From: Parvibaculaceae bacterium
GTDB taxonomy: Bacteria > Pseudomonadota > Alphaproteobacteria > Parvibaculales > Parvibaculaceae
DNA length: 64,000 nt
Direction of reading: 5' to 3'
Assembly: GCA_019636015.1 (NCBI GenBank)
Contig: JAHBYJ010000001.1
Coordinates: forward strand, 930,001-994,000
The translations under genes were made by a program, and so were the position numbers. A model generated the notes under the pieces. That model searched no databases. It saw only the letters and a program-made list of their open reading frames with translations, and was not told the DNA's origin. This document shows, piece by piece, positions 18,894-26,136 of this stretch; within the stretch, counting starts at the first letter, position 1; each line of letters opens with the position of its first letter.

Positions 18894-19715
18894 ATGGGAA
18901 TAACGCTTGCCCGCCGCGGCGAACAGGGTCAGGCTTCGATGGAAAATATGGAGAAAGTGCGGGCACTTGCCGATGTGGCGGAGCAGGGCCAGCCCGAGAG
19001 GAGCCAGTTCGAGCGCAGAATGAAGCCGACGGTCATGATCGTCGAGGACGAGGAGGCGCTGTCGACGCTCCTCCAGTACAATCTCGACAAGGAAGGCTAC
19101 AAGGTCGTGGCAGCCTCTGACGGCGAAGAGGCGGCACTTCTCGTCAGGGAAGTGACGCCCGATCTCATCCTGCTCGACTGGATGCTGCCGGGTCTCTCCG
19201 GCATCGAGATTTGCCGCCGCCTGCGCGGCCGGCCGGAAACGCGCAACGTGCCGATCATCATGATCACGGCGCGGGGCGAGGAGACGGACCGCATTCGCGG
19301 CCTCGATACGGGCGCGGATGATTACGTGACGAAGCCCTTCTCGATGACGGAGCTTCTCGCGCGCATCCGCGCCGTGATGCGCCGCATCCGTCCCGCGCTG
19401 ACCGAAGACCTCGTCACCTTCGGCGATATCGTGATCGACCGCGCGGCGCATCGCGTCCGCCGGGGCGACCGCGAGGTGCATCTGGGGCCGACGGAATACC
19501 GCCTGCTCGATCACCTGATCCAGCATCCCGGCCGCGTCTTCAGCCGCGAGCAATTGCTCGATGCCGTCTGGGGCTCGGATGTCTATGTCGAGGCGCGCAC
19601 TGTGGACGTGCATGTCGGCCGGCTCCGCAAGGCGCTGAACAACAAGGGCGAGAAGGATCCGATCCGCACCGTCCGTTCCGCTGGCTACTCGCTCGACGAA
19701 CAGTTCCACAACTGA
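18894..19715 (+). CDS. phoB: PhoB, phosphate response regulator, with 42-residue N-terminal extension
   Basis: An OmpR-type response regulator: the receiver domain has phospho-Asp95 in LLDWMLPG, and a winged-helix DNA-binding domain carries RTVDVHVGRLRKAL near the end. Canonical PhoB would begin at the internal Met43 (MKPTVMIVEDEE), where Asp95 becomes Asp53. The only strong ribosome site is AGGAGG seven bases before ATG 18894, which is why the long form is annotated. The extension is polar and Gln/Glu-rich and has no recognisable domain. It binds Pho boxes such as the one at 13316 once phosphorylated by PhoR. A strong hairpin follows the stop. Confidence 0.93.
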   Translation: MGITLARRGEQGQASMENMEKVRALADVAEQGQPERSQFERRMKPTVMIVEDEEALSTLLQYNLDKEGYKVVAASDGEEAALLVREVTPDLILLDWMLPGLSGIEICRRLRGRPETRNVPIIMITARGEETDRIRGLDTGADDYVTKPFSMTELLARIRAVMRRIRPALTEDLVTFGDIVIDRAAHRVRRGDREVHLGPTEYRLLDHLIQHPGRVFSREQLLDAVWGSDVYVEARTVDVHVGRLRKALNNKGEKDPIRTVRSAGYSLDEQFHN

Positions 19716-19729
19716 AGCCTGAAATGCAG

Positions 19730-19762
19730 AACCGGCACCCGCGTCTTCCGCGGATGCCGGTT
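19730..19762. terminator. Shared terminator hairpin between convergent phoB and gcrA
   Basis: A near-perfect 13-bp stem: AACCGGCA and CCGCG pair with CGCGG and TGCCGGTT around a TCTTC loop. It lacks a clear U-tract in either direction (CCTTCCCC on the plus side). It is placed 14 bases after phoB and 50 bases after gcrA, so it could serve both. Confidence 0.6.
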
Positions 19763-19812
19763 CCTTCCCCTCGTGTCCCCCAGCCTGTCCGGATGGACAG
19801 TGCGGCTCGGTC

Positions 19813-20331
19813 CTAGCTGACCAGGCGGTCCTTGCGGATGCCGGCATTGCGGTCGCGATTGCGCCGCGCCTGCACCGGCTGATAGGCCATGCGCGCATGC
19901 TCGGTGCAATAGGGCGAACCGTGATCGGCGCCCCGGCCGCAGAAATGGAAGCCCGGACGCCCCGGATCGCCGATCGGCCATTTGCAGGTGTGTTCGGTCA
20001 GCGTCAGCACGGTCGCGCGTTCGGCGGGCTCAAGGCCGCGCTCCTCGGCGCGGGCGGGCTCGCTGCGTTCCCGGGCTTCGTCCCGGAGCGTGCTTTCGTG
20101 GCGCGCCTCGGCGGTCAGCGGGTCGGGCCTGCCGCGAACGAGGGTGCGCGGCGCCTGCGGCCGCGCACGCGCAGGGCGGCTCGGTGTGGCGCGGCCCGAA
20201 AGACCGAGCCGGTGCACCTTGCCGATTACGGCATTGCGGGTGACGCCACCGAGCTGCTTGGCGACCTGGCTGGCGCTGAGCCCTTCGGCCCAGAGCTTCT
20301 TCAGCAGTTCCACGCGTTCATCGGTCCACAT
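19813..20331 (-). CDS. gcrA: GcrA cell-cycle regulator
   Basis: The 172-residue protein matches GcrA. The N-terminal DNA-binding domain starts MWTDERVELLKKLW and contains LSASQVAKQLGG and RNAVIGKVHRLGL. A basic linker of about 70 residues is rich in Arg, Pro and Ala. The C-terminal sigma70-binding domain has conserved Cys and His in HTCKWPIGDP, FCG and YCTEHARMAY. In Caulobacter GcrA acts at promoters methylated at GANTC by CcrM and is itself controlled by DnaA and CtrA. The gene is monocistronic. A candidate promoter (20469-20498) and a perfect DnaA box (20523-20531) lie upstream. Confidence 0.94.
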   Translation of the reverse strand: MWTDERVELLKKLWAEGLSASQVAKQLGGVTRNAVIGKVHRLGLSGRATPSRPARARPQAPRTLVRGRPDPLTAEARHESTLRDEARERSEPARAEERGLEPAERATVLTLTEHTCKWPIGDPGRPGFHFCGRGADHGSPYCTEHARMAYQPVQARRNRDRNAGIRKDRLVS

Positions 20332-20468
20332 GATGTTCCTTCCCCTTCAGGGCCGCTGGGGCCCATTTGGATGCGCGAGCCGGTCCCCGCCGGCAGTCCC
20401 TCGAAACCCCTCCCGCGGCACGGATTGACGCTGCGTGTGCCCACTAGATTTCGTGGTTATTAACAGGA

Positions 20469-20498
20469 AATATACAATATAGAGGGGCAAAATCGCAA
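20469..20498 (-). promoter_or_regulatory. Candidate gcrA promoter
   Basis: TTGCGA at 20498-20493 faces either TGTATA (16-base spacer) or TATATT (18-base spacer) within 20476-20469, in a local AT-rich patch. It predicts a leader of about 130 bases before gcrA. Confidence 0.45.
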
Positions 20499-20522
20499 CC
20501 GGGGCGCGGCTATTGGTGCCCC

Positions 20523-20531
20523 TTATCCACA
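20523..20531 (+). promoter_or_regulatory. Perfect DnaA box upstream of gcrA
   Basis: TTATCCACA, the consensus DnaA-binding 9-mer, lies about 25 bases upstream of the candidate gcrA -35. In Caulobacter DnaA activates gcrA, so position and context make this a plausible functional site. No second box is nearby, so it is not an origin. Confidence 0.6.
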
Positions 20532-20699
20532 GAAAAGTGCGGATTTACAGGGCTTTTTCGGCCTCAGTCCGTGTCCGGCCTTGCGGCGGGGGGGCCCGCG
20601 TCCCACATGGGCCTCACCTTCCCGCATTGCGGCCCGCGCAGGCCTCGTCTATGCCTGCCGCAATGCCTGCCTCCGGGCCCCAACGACAAGAGGACCGCC

Positions 20700-21509
20700 A
20701 TGAGCGAGAATTTTCATCCCCAGGCGGGCATGCGCCGCTTCGGCGCCGTCAACTGGCTTGGCGTCTGGACGCTCTATCTGAAGGAAGTCAGGCGCTTCTG
20801 GAAGGTGATGACGCAGACCATCGCCGCGCCGGTAGTGACCACGCTCCTCTATCTTGCGATCTTCGCGCTTGCCATCGGCAAGTTCCGCCCGGATGTGCAT
20901 GGCGTGCCCTTTGTGGAGTTCCTGGCGCCGGGCCTCGTCATGATGACCATGATCCAGAACGCCTTCGCCAATACCTCCTCCTCGATCCTGATCTCGAAAA
21001 TCCAGGGCAATATCGTCGATGTGCTGATGCCGCCGCTCTCCGCGGGCGAGCTCAATACGGGCATTGCGCTGGCAGGCGTCACGCGGGGCCTTTTCTGCGG
21101 CGTTGTCACGGCGCTGGCCATGCTGCCTTTCGTGAATATGGGCATCGCCCATCTCTGGGCCGTACTCTTCTATGCCGTCGGCGCCTCGCTCATGTTGGCG
21201 CTCCTCGGCGTGCTGGGCGGCGTCTGGTCGGAGAAATTCGACCACCTGCAGGCCGTCACCAATTTCGTGATCCTGCCGCTCACCTTCCTTTCGGGCACCT
21301 TCTATTCGGTGACCCAGCTCCCCGATTTCGCCCATGAACTGACCAAATGGAACCCGGTCTTCTATCTGATCGACGGCTTCCGCTATGGCATTACCGGCCA
21401 TGCCGACGGCTCCATCGCCACCGGCATCGCCATCGTGATCGGCGCAAACCTCGTCCTCTGGACCGCCTGCCACATGCTTTTCAAGACGGGCTACCGGCTG
21501 AAGGCCTGA
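20700..21509 (+). CDS. ABC-2 type transporter permease (orphan)
   Basis: The 269-residue membrane protein has six predicted helices and the ABC-2 signature region at residues 165-215 (VTNFVILPLTFLSGTFYSV, then LPDFAHELTKWNPVFYLIDG). This is typical of the YadH/NodJ-like drug or polysaccharide exporter permeases. The start at ATG 20700 has AGAGGA nine bases upstream. No ATP-binding subunit is encoded on either side, so its ATPase must be elsewhere in the genome. The substrate is unknown. Confidence 0.88.
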   Translation: MSENFHPQAGMRRFGAVNWLGVWTLYLKEVRRFWKVMTQTIAAPVVTTLLYLAIFALAIGKFRPDVHGVPFVEFLAPGLVMMTMIQNAFANTSSSILISKIQGNIVDVLMPPLSAGELNTGIALAGVTRGLFCGVVTALAMLPFVNMGIAHLWAVLFYAVGASLMLALLGVLGGVWSEKFDHLQAVTNFVILPLTFLSGTFYSVTQLPDFAHELTKWNPVFYLIDGFRYGITGHADGSIATGIAIVIGANLVLWTACHMLFKTGYRLKA

Positions 21510-21529
21510 AACCCCGGTTCCCGGCGCGA

Positions 21530-21558
21530 TTGACAGGCCCCGGCCCTCGCCGTAATAC
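21530..21558 (+). promoter_or_regulatory. Sigma70-type promoter upstream of the argD leader
   Basis: TTGACA (21530-21535), 17 bases, then TAATAC (21553-21558): one mismatch to consensus in total. The predicted transcript start is near 21565, about 290 bases before argD. Confidence 0.7.
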
Positions 21559-21576
21559 TCCCATGCTTCTCGAACT

Positions 21577-21603
21577 GCCGCCCCGCGCGGGGCGGCATTT
21601 TCT
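21577..21603 (+). terminator. Terminator-like hairpin in the argD leader
   Basis: GCCGCCCC-GCGC-GGGGCGGC, a perfect 8-bp GC stem, is followed by ATTTTCT. It could end the upstream permease message or attenuate the transcript starting near 21565. Confidence 0.55.
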
Positions 21604-21620
21604 ATTGGCGGCCCCCTGCG

Positions 21621-21761
21621 GGGCGCCGGCGAGGAGCCCCCGAAAGGGGCAACAGGGTGATCGGCATGATCCGGTACGGGAAACGACGAGGCTGACAGCG
21701 AGAAGGAGGCGGGCGAGAGCCTGAAGCCTCCGCAGGAAACTGCTGTCTCGCCGGATCGCCC
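21621..21761 (+). ncRNA. Candidate structured RNA element in the argD leader
   Basis: GGGCG plus CCGGCGAG (21621-21633) pairs with CTCGCCGG plus CGCCC (21747-21761), giving 13 pairs interrupted only by a 2-base bulge, across 113 bases. Inside lies GCCCC-CGAAA-GGGGC (21636-21650). A compound arm follows: GACAGC/GCTGTC (21694-21699 with 21742-21747) and GGAGGC/GCCTCC (21705-21710 with 21726-21731), capped by GGC-GAGA-GCC (21712-21721), a GNRA tetraloop. C21747 is shared by two helices, so one pair must give way or stack. It matches no RNA family I can recognise. The function is unknown; its position suggests control of argD-argF-hslO. Confidence 0.4.
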
Positions 21762-21854
21762 GGAGCCCATTCCAGCCGCAACAGAACCCTCGGCTTTTCT
21801 CCCGGCATTCGCGAACGGCGTCGTTCAAAAGATTTGTGAGAAGGACCGACTTCC

Positions 21855-23066
21855 GTGATTACGCCTGTTTTGCCGACCTATGCGCGGGCCGACCTTGAAT
21901 TCGAACGGGGCGAAGGCCCTTGGCTGATCACCGCCAAGGGCGAACGCTATCTCGACTTCGGCGCGGGCATCGCCGTCAATGTCGTGGGCCACGCCCATCC
22001 GCATCTGATCGCCGCGCTGACCGAACAGGCGGGGAAGGTCTGGCACACCTCGAACGTCTACCGCATTCCCGGACAGGAAAAGCTCGCGAAGCGTCTCGTC
22101 GAGGTGACTTTCGCCGACACCGCCTTCTTCACGAATTCAGGCGCAGAGGCGCTCGAATGCGCGATCAAGATGGCGCGGAAGTATCATGCGGCAGGCGGCG
22201 CGCCGGAACGCTACGAACTCATCACCATGGAAGGCGCCTTCCATGGCCGCACGCTCGCAACGATCGCTGCCGGCGGCCAGAAGAAATATCTCGAAGGTTT
22301 CGGCCCGGCCATGCCCGGCTTCCCGCAAGTGCCCTTCGGCGACCTGAAGGCGCTCGAAGCCGCGATTGGCCCGGCCACGGCGGGCATCCTGATCGAACCG
22401 ATTCAGGGCGAGGGCGGCATCCGCGTGATCCCGAACGAGGACCTGAGGCGCATCCGCGCATTGTGCGACGAGAAGGGCATTCTTCTCGTGCTCGACGAAG
22501 TGCAGACGGGCGTCGGCCGCACCGGCGCACTCTTCGCGCATGAACTTGCGGGCATCACCCCCGACATCATGGCGGTTGCGAAGGCGCTGGGCGGCGGCTT
22601 CCCCGTCGGCGCCTGCCTCGCAACGGAGGAAGCCGCGCGCGGCATGACGGCGGGCACGCATGGCTCGACCTTCGGCGGCAATCCGCTGGCGATGGCCGTC
22701 GCGAATGCCGTGATGGACCTCGCGCTCGACGAAGCCTTCCTGCCGCATGTGCGGATGCTCGGCCTGAAATTCCGGCAGAAGCTTGCCATGCTCGCCGACC
22801 GCTACCCGCGGATCGTGGAAGGCGTGCGCGGCGAAGGCCTGATGCTCGGCATCAAGTGCCGGGTGACGAATACCGATCTCGTCGCGGCGCTGCGGGAAGA
22901 AAAGATGCTGACGGTAGGCGCGGGCGACAATGTGGTCCGTCTTCTGCCGCCGCTCAATATCGATGAAGCCCATCTCGACGACGCAATGGAACGGCTGATG
23001 GCCGCTTGCGGCAAACTCGACGCCGCCCTCGACGGCGATGCGAAGGCCGCGGGAGCAAAATCATGA
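21855..23066 (+). CDS. argD: Acetylornithine/succinyldiaminopimelate aminotransferase ArgD
   Basis: A class III PLP aminotransferase of 403 residues. [18 protein letters not shown] is near residue 32, [15 protein letters not shown] near residue 92 and [14 protein letters not shown] near residue 215. The PLP Lys lies in AVAKALGGG near residue 245, followed by [13 protein letters not shown]. It converts N-acetylglutamate-5-semialdehyde to N-acetylornithine in arginine synthesis and often serves in lysine synthesis too. The start is GTG 21855, nine bases after AAGGA. It heads argD-argF-hslO; the stop overlaps argF by 4 bases (ATGA). The upstream leader is unusually long and structured. Confidence 0.94.
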   Translation: MITPVLPTYARADLEFERGEGPWLITAKGERYLDFGAGIAVNVVGHAHPHLIAALTEQAGKVWHTSNVYRIPGQEKLAKRLVEVTFADTAFFTNSGAEALECAIKMARKYHAAGGAPERYELITMEGAFHGRTLATIAAGGQKKYLEGFGPAMPGFPQVPFGDLKALEAAIGPATAGILIEPIQGEGGIRVIPNEDLRRIRALCDEKGILLVLDEVQTGVGRTGALFAHELAGITPDIMAVAKALGGGFPVGACLATEEAARGMTAGTHGSTFGGNPLAMAVANAVMDLALDEAFLPHVRMLGLKFRQKLAMLADRYPRIVEGVRGEGLMLGIKCRVTNTDLVAALREEKMLTVGAGDNVVRLLPPLNIDEAHLDDAMERLMAACGKLDAALDGDAKAAGAKS

Positions 23067-24004
23067 GCGCGGTTCCGGCAGGCAAGCATTTCCTCGATCT
23101 CGACCGGGTCGCGGCATCCGACATCCGCGCGATCCTCGACAATTCGGTCGCGCGCAAGAAGGCGCGGAACGGGCTCGGCCAGGCGGAGCCCGATCAGGAC
23201 AAGCCGCTCAAGGGCCGGCTCCTCGCCATGCTTTTCGAGAAGCCCTCGACGCGGACCCGCGTCTCCTTCGACGTGGCGATGCGTCAGCTCGGCGGCGAGA
23301 CGCTGCTGCTGAATGGCGGCGACACGCAGCTTGGCCGTGGCGAAACCATTGCCGACACGGCGCGCGTTCTCTCGCGCTATGTCGATGCCATCATGATCCG
23401 TACCACCGATCACGCAAAGCTCCTCGAGCTTGCCGAACATGCGACCGTGCCCGTGATCAACGGACTGACGGACCGCTCGCATCCCTGCCAGATCATGGCC
23501 GATGTGATGACGTTCGAAGAGCGCAAGGGCCCGATCAGGGGACGCCGCGTCGCCTGGGTGGGTGATGGCAACAATGTCTCGACCTCGTGGATCCATGCCG
23601 CGACGCAGCTTGAATTCGAGCTGCGCATGGCGTGCCCGCCCGAACTCTCGCCCTCACCGGAAGCGCTTGCCTGGGCGAAGGCGAAGGGCGCGAAAGTGTC
23701 CCTCACCACCGATCCCTATGAAGCGGTGGACGGCGTCGACTGCATCAACACCGACACCTGGATATCGATGGGAGACAGCGAAACGGAAGCGGCGCTTCGC
23801 CACAATCTTCTCGCGCCCTATCAGGTGAACGCGCGTCTCATGGCCGCCGCCGCGAAGGATGCGATCTTCATGCATTGCCTGCCCGCCCATCGCGGCGAGG
23901 AGATGACGGAAGAGGTGATCGACGGTCCGGCCTCGGTCGTATTCGACGAGGCGGAAAACCGGCTTCACGCGCAGAAGGGCGTGCTGGCCTGGTGCTTCCG
24001 GTGA
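23063..24004 (+). CDS. argF: Ornithine carbamoyltransferase ArgF
   Basis: The 313-residue enzyme has the carbamoyl-phosphate motif [10 protein letters not shown] (SxRT) near residue 60, the [10 protein letters not shown] region and HPCQ near residue 140. DGNNVSTSW is near residue 170, and the ornithine/catalytic loop [10 protein letters not shown] is near residue 275. It makes citrulline from ornithine and carbamoyl phosphate. Start ATG 23063 overlaps the argD stop (ATGA), and its own stop overlaps the hslO GTG (GTGA), so the three genes are translationally coupled. Confidence 0.95.
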   Translation: MSAVPAGKHFLDLDRVAASDIRAILDNSVARKKARNGLGQAEPDQDKPLKGRLLAMLFEKPSTRTRVSFDVAMRQLGGETLLLNGGDTQLGRGETIADTARVLSRYVDAIMIRTTDHAKLLELAEHATVPVINGLTDRSHPCQIMADVMTFEERKGPIRGRRVAWVGDGNNVSTSWIHAATQLEFELRMACPPELSPSPEALAWAKAKGAKVSLTTDPYEAVDGVDCINTDTWISMGDSETEAALRHNLLAPYQVNARLMAAAAKDAIFMHCLPAHRGEEMTEEVIDGPASVVFDEAENRLHAQKGVLAWCFR

Positions 24005-24960
24005 GCGGCGACAGCGCCATTGCCATCGACGATCTCGTGCAGCCTTTCCAGATCGAGGGGCTGGGCATTCGCGGGCGCATCGTGCGTCTCGGGCCGCTGG
24101 TGGACCGTGTGCTGAAGGCACATGCCTATCCAGAGCCCGTCTCGCGCCTGCTCGGCGAGGCGCTGGCTCTCACCGCCATGATCGGCACCGCGCTGAAATT
24201 CGAGGGCCGCTTCATCCTGCAGACGCAAAGCAAGGGGCCGGTCGGCATGCTCGTCGCCGATTTCCAGTCGCCGGGCAGCGTGCGCGGCTATGCCCAGGTG
24301 GATGAGGAGCGGCTGGCCGCGGCACTGGCGGGCGGGCTCGTCTCGCCGGCCGATCTGATGGGCGATGGCTATCTTGCCTTGACCATCGATCAGGGGCCGG
24401 ACATGGAGCGCTACCAGGGCATCGTGTCGTTGCATCCTGACGGGCTCAGCCACAGCGCGCATGAATATTTCGCAAGTTCGGAGCAGGTCGCGACCCGCAT
24501 CCGCCTTGCCGCCGGCCCCTATTACCACCGCGAAGAGCGCGGCACCGAAAAGAACTGGCGCGCCGGCGCCATCATGATCCAGCACATCGCGCGCGATGGC
24601 GGGCTGACGGGCCACCGCGAGACGGAGGACGAAAGTCCCTATACCGAGGAAGAGGAAAACTGGAACCGGGCCTCGATCCTTCTCGACACGGTTGAGGACC
24701 ACGAACTTCTGGACCCCGAGCTCGAGCCGAACCGGCTGCTCTACCGGCTTTTCCATGAAGACGGGGTGCGCGCCTATGAGCCGTCGTCCATCGAATTCTC
24801 CTGCCGCTGTTCGCGCGAGCGGATGACATCCGTATTGCGCTCTTTCGGCAGTCACGAAATCGACGAAATGGTGCAGGATGGTGTCATCACCGCGACCTGC
24901 GAATTCTGCAGCGAGGTCTATGTCTTCGAGCCCGGCGACCTGAAGGAAGGGCTGAACTGA
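24001..24960 (+). CDS. hslO: Hsp33 redox-regulated chaperone
   Basis: The 319-residue protein has the Hsp33 N-terminal chaperone core and the C-terminal zinc/redox switch CRC ([10 protein letters not shown]) followed by CEFC. The four cysteines release zinc and form disulfides under oxidative stress, activating holdase function in the cytoplasm. A central Glu-rich stretch ([14 protein letters not shown]) forms the metastable linker. It starts at GTG 24001, overlapping argF by 4 bases; this argDF-hslO order is common in alphaproteobacteria. Confidence 0.94.
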   Translation: MSGDSAIAIDDLVQPFQIEGLGIRGRIVRLGPLVDRVLKAHAYPEPVSRLLGEALALTAMIGTALKFEGRFILQTQSKGPVGMLVADFQSPGSVRGYAQVDEERLAAALAGGLVSPADLMGDGYLALTIDQGPDMERYQGIVSLHPDGLSHSAHEYFASSEQVATRIRLAAGPYYHREERGTEKNWRAGAIMIQHIARDGGLTGHRETEDESPYTEEEENWNRASILLDTVEDHELLDPELEPNRLLYRLFHEDGVRAYEPSSIEFSCRCSRERMTSVLRSFGSHEIDEMVQDGVITATCEFCSEVYVFEPGDLKEGLN

Positions 24961-24966
24961 GGGAGA

Positions 24967-25593
24967 ATGGAAGTGAAGCGCATGGCCGGTTTTGGACCCC
25001 TTCGGATGATCGGCGCCACCCTGGCGGCGCTTCTGCTCGTTTCGGCTTGCGCCGGTTCGCCGCCCGCCGCGACCGGGCCCCGCGCGCCGAGCTTCGAGGC
25101 GCAGCCGCCGATCCGGCTCGACATTGCCTCCATTTCCGTGGACAGCCGCTATCAGGAGCCCGGCCGCGCGCCGAATGTCGAACATCTCTATGACGTGACG
25201 CCCGAGACCACGGCGCGCGCCTGGGCCGCTGCCCGCATCGTAGGCGTCGGAACGCGCGGCACGGCGACGCTGACGGTCTTCGATGGCAGCGTGATCTCCG
25301 AGACACTGCCGAAAAAGGGCGGCCTTACCGGCATGTTCGGCGACCAGCAGGACGTACGTCTGACCGCCCGGCTCAAGGCCCGCCTCATCGTGGACCAGCC
25401 CGGCCCGCGCCCCGGCGACTTCCAGCAATGGACTGCCGATGTGGAGGCGAGCGCAAATCGCACCGTGCTGGAAAGCGCAAGCCTCAACGAGCGCGACGCC
25501 GCTTATGGCGCCCTGCTCCAGGCGCTCGCCCGGGAGTTCGACGCCACGCTCACGACCGAGATCCAGCGCAGCATGCGCCCCGTGCTCCGCTGA
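24967..25593 (+). CDS. Hypothetical lipoprotein
   Basis: The 208-residue protein has a lipoprotein signal: basic start, hydrophobic residues 16-27, and lipobox LVSAC with the lipidated Cys near residue 28. The Ser/Gly after it suggests outer-membrane sorting. The mature part looks like a small alpha/beta periplasmic domain with SVDSRYQEPGRAPNVEHLYDVTP near residue 58. I recognise a pattern seen in alphaproteobacterial conserved lipoproteins next to hslO but no named function. It follows hslO after 6 bases, so it is probably in the same operon. Confidence 0.8.
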   Translation: MEVKRMAGFGPLRMIGATLAALLLVSACAGSPPAATGPRAPSFEAQPPIRLDIASISVDSRYQEPGRAPNVEHLYDVTPETTARAWAAARIVGVGTRGTATLTVFDGSVISETLPKKGGLTGMFGDQQDVRLTARLKARLIVDQPGPRPGDFQQWTADVEASANRTVLESASLNERDAAYGALLQALAREFDATLTTEIQRSMRPVLR

Positions 25594-25644
25594 GGCGGAA
25601 GCCTGTACAGGGTTAACCATCCCTAAACCGGACGGCGATAGGCT

Positions 25645-26136
25645 ATGGCGGTTCACCACGAGCCGGTTTCCGCCATGGTCTTTCAGATTGCCTATATGAG
25701 TGCGGCGAAGCCCGGCCTGACCGAGGCCGAGGTGCACGACATCCTGCGCGCCTCGTCGGTGAACAATCGCCGAAGTCAACTCTCGGGAATGCTGCTTCTG
25801 CTCGACGGCACCTTCTTCCAGGTTCTCGAAGGCGACCGGGAGAATGTCGAGACGACCTACAAGCGTATTTCGAGCGACCGGCGGCACAGCGCGCTGATCC
25901 GCGTCCTCGAGCGCGAACGGGAGGAGCGCAGCTTCCCCCATTGGTCGATGGGGTTCGAGAAGGTGCATCACGGTGGCGGCGCCGAACTCGCTCCGCTGGT
26001 CGATGTCGCCGACCTGACCGGCAATCCCGATGTCGGAAAGCTCCGCGAAAAGGCGCCGGAACTCCTTTCCTTCATGCGTTCACTCTATGCGAGCCGCCAT
26101 ATGCGTGGCGCGCCGGAGCTAGACCGGCCGGCCTGA
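25645..26136 (+). CDS. BLUF-domain blue-light sensor
   Basis: The 163-residue protein is a stand-alone BLUF photoreceptor. All flavin-site residues are present with AppA spacing: Tyr17 in IAYMS, Asn41 in VNNRRSQLSGM, Gln59 in FFQVLEG, Trp100 and Met102 in HWSM. It should bind FAD noncovalently and switch its hydrogen bonds in blue light. Only about 45 residues follow the domain, with no output domain, so it probably acts through a partner. The start may be the internal ATG at 25675 (MVFQIAYMS). It converges on argE with an 18-base overlap of coding ends. No partner gene is obvious nearby. Confidence 0.93.
   Translation: MAVHHEPVSAMVFQIAYMSAAKPGLTEAEVHDILRASSVNNRRSQLSGMLLLLDGTFFQVLEGDRENVETTYKRISSDRRHSALIRVLEREREERSFPHWSMGFEKVHHGGGAELAPLVDVADLTGNPDVGKLREKAPELLSFMRSLYASRHMRGAPELDRPA

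Larger units (their letters stand above)
20332..20699. other. Divergent intergenic region gcrA / ABC permease, 368 bases
   Basis: No gene is seen. The gcrA side holds a minus-strand promoter (-35 TTGCGA at 20498-20493, -10 between 20476 and 20469) within an AT-rich stretch 20445-20490. A DnaA box is at 20523-20531. The permease side (20560-20699) is GC-rich, with AGAGGA before the permease start and no clear promoter. Confidence 0.7.
21510..21854 (+). other. Leader region before argD, 345 bases
   Basis: No conventional gene is seen. Contents in order: a near-consensus sigma70 promoter (21530-21558), a GC hairpin with TTTTCT (21577-21603), a strongly structured segment 21621-21761, then about 90 bases to the argD ribosome site AAGGA (21841-21845). 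An Arg-rich 53-codon reading frame (21563-21724) overlaps the structured segment. Confidence 0.65.

Noticed and set aside
20523..20531. Replication origin near gcrA
   Set aside because: Only one DnaA box, with no AT-rich unwinding element array, and no dnaA, hemE or parAB genes nearby.
21600..21800. Cobalamin riboswitch, RNase P RNA, tmRNA or SRP RNA in the argD leader
   Set aside because: None of their invariant segments (such as the B12 box, GAGGAAAGTCCGGGC of RNase P, or the SRP GGAA loop with its AGCA/CAG flanks) is present.
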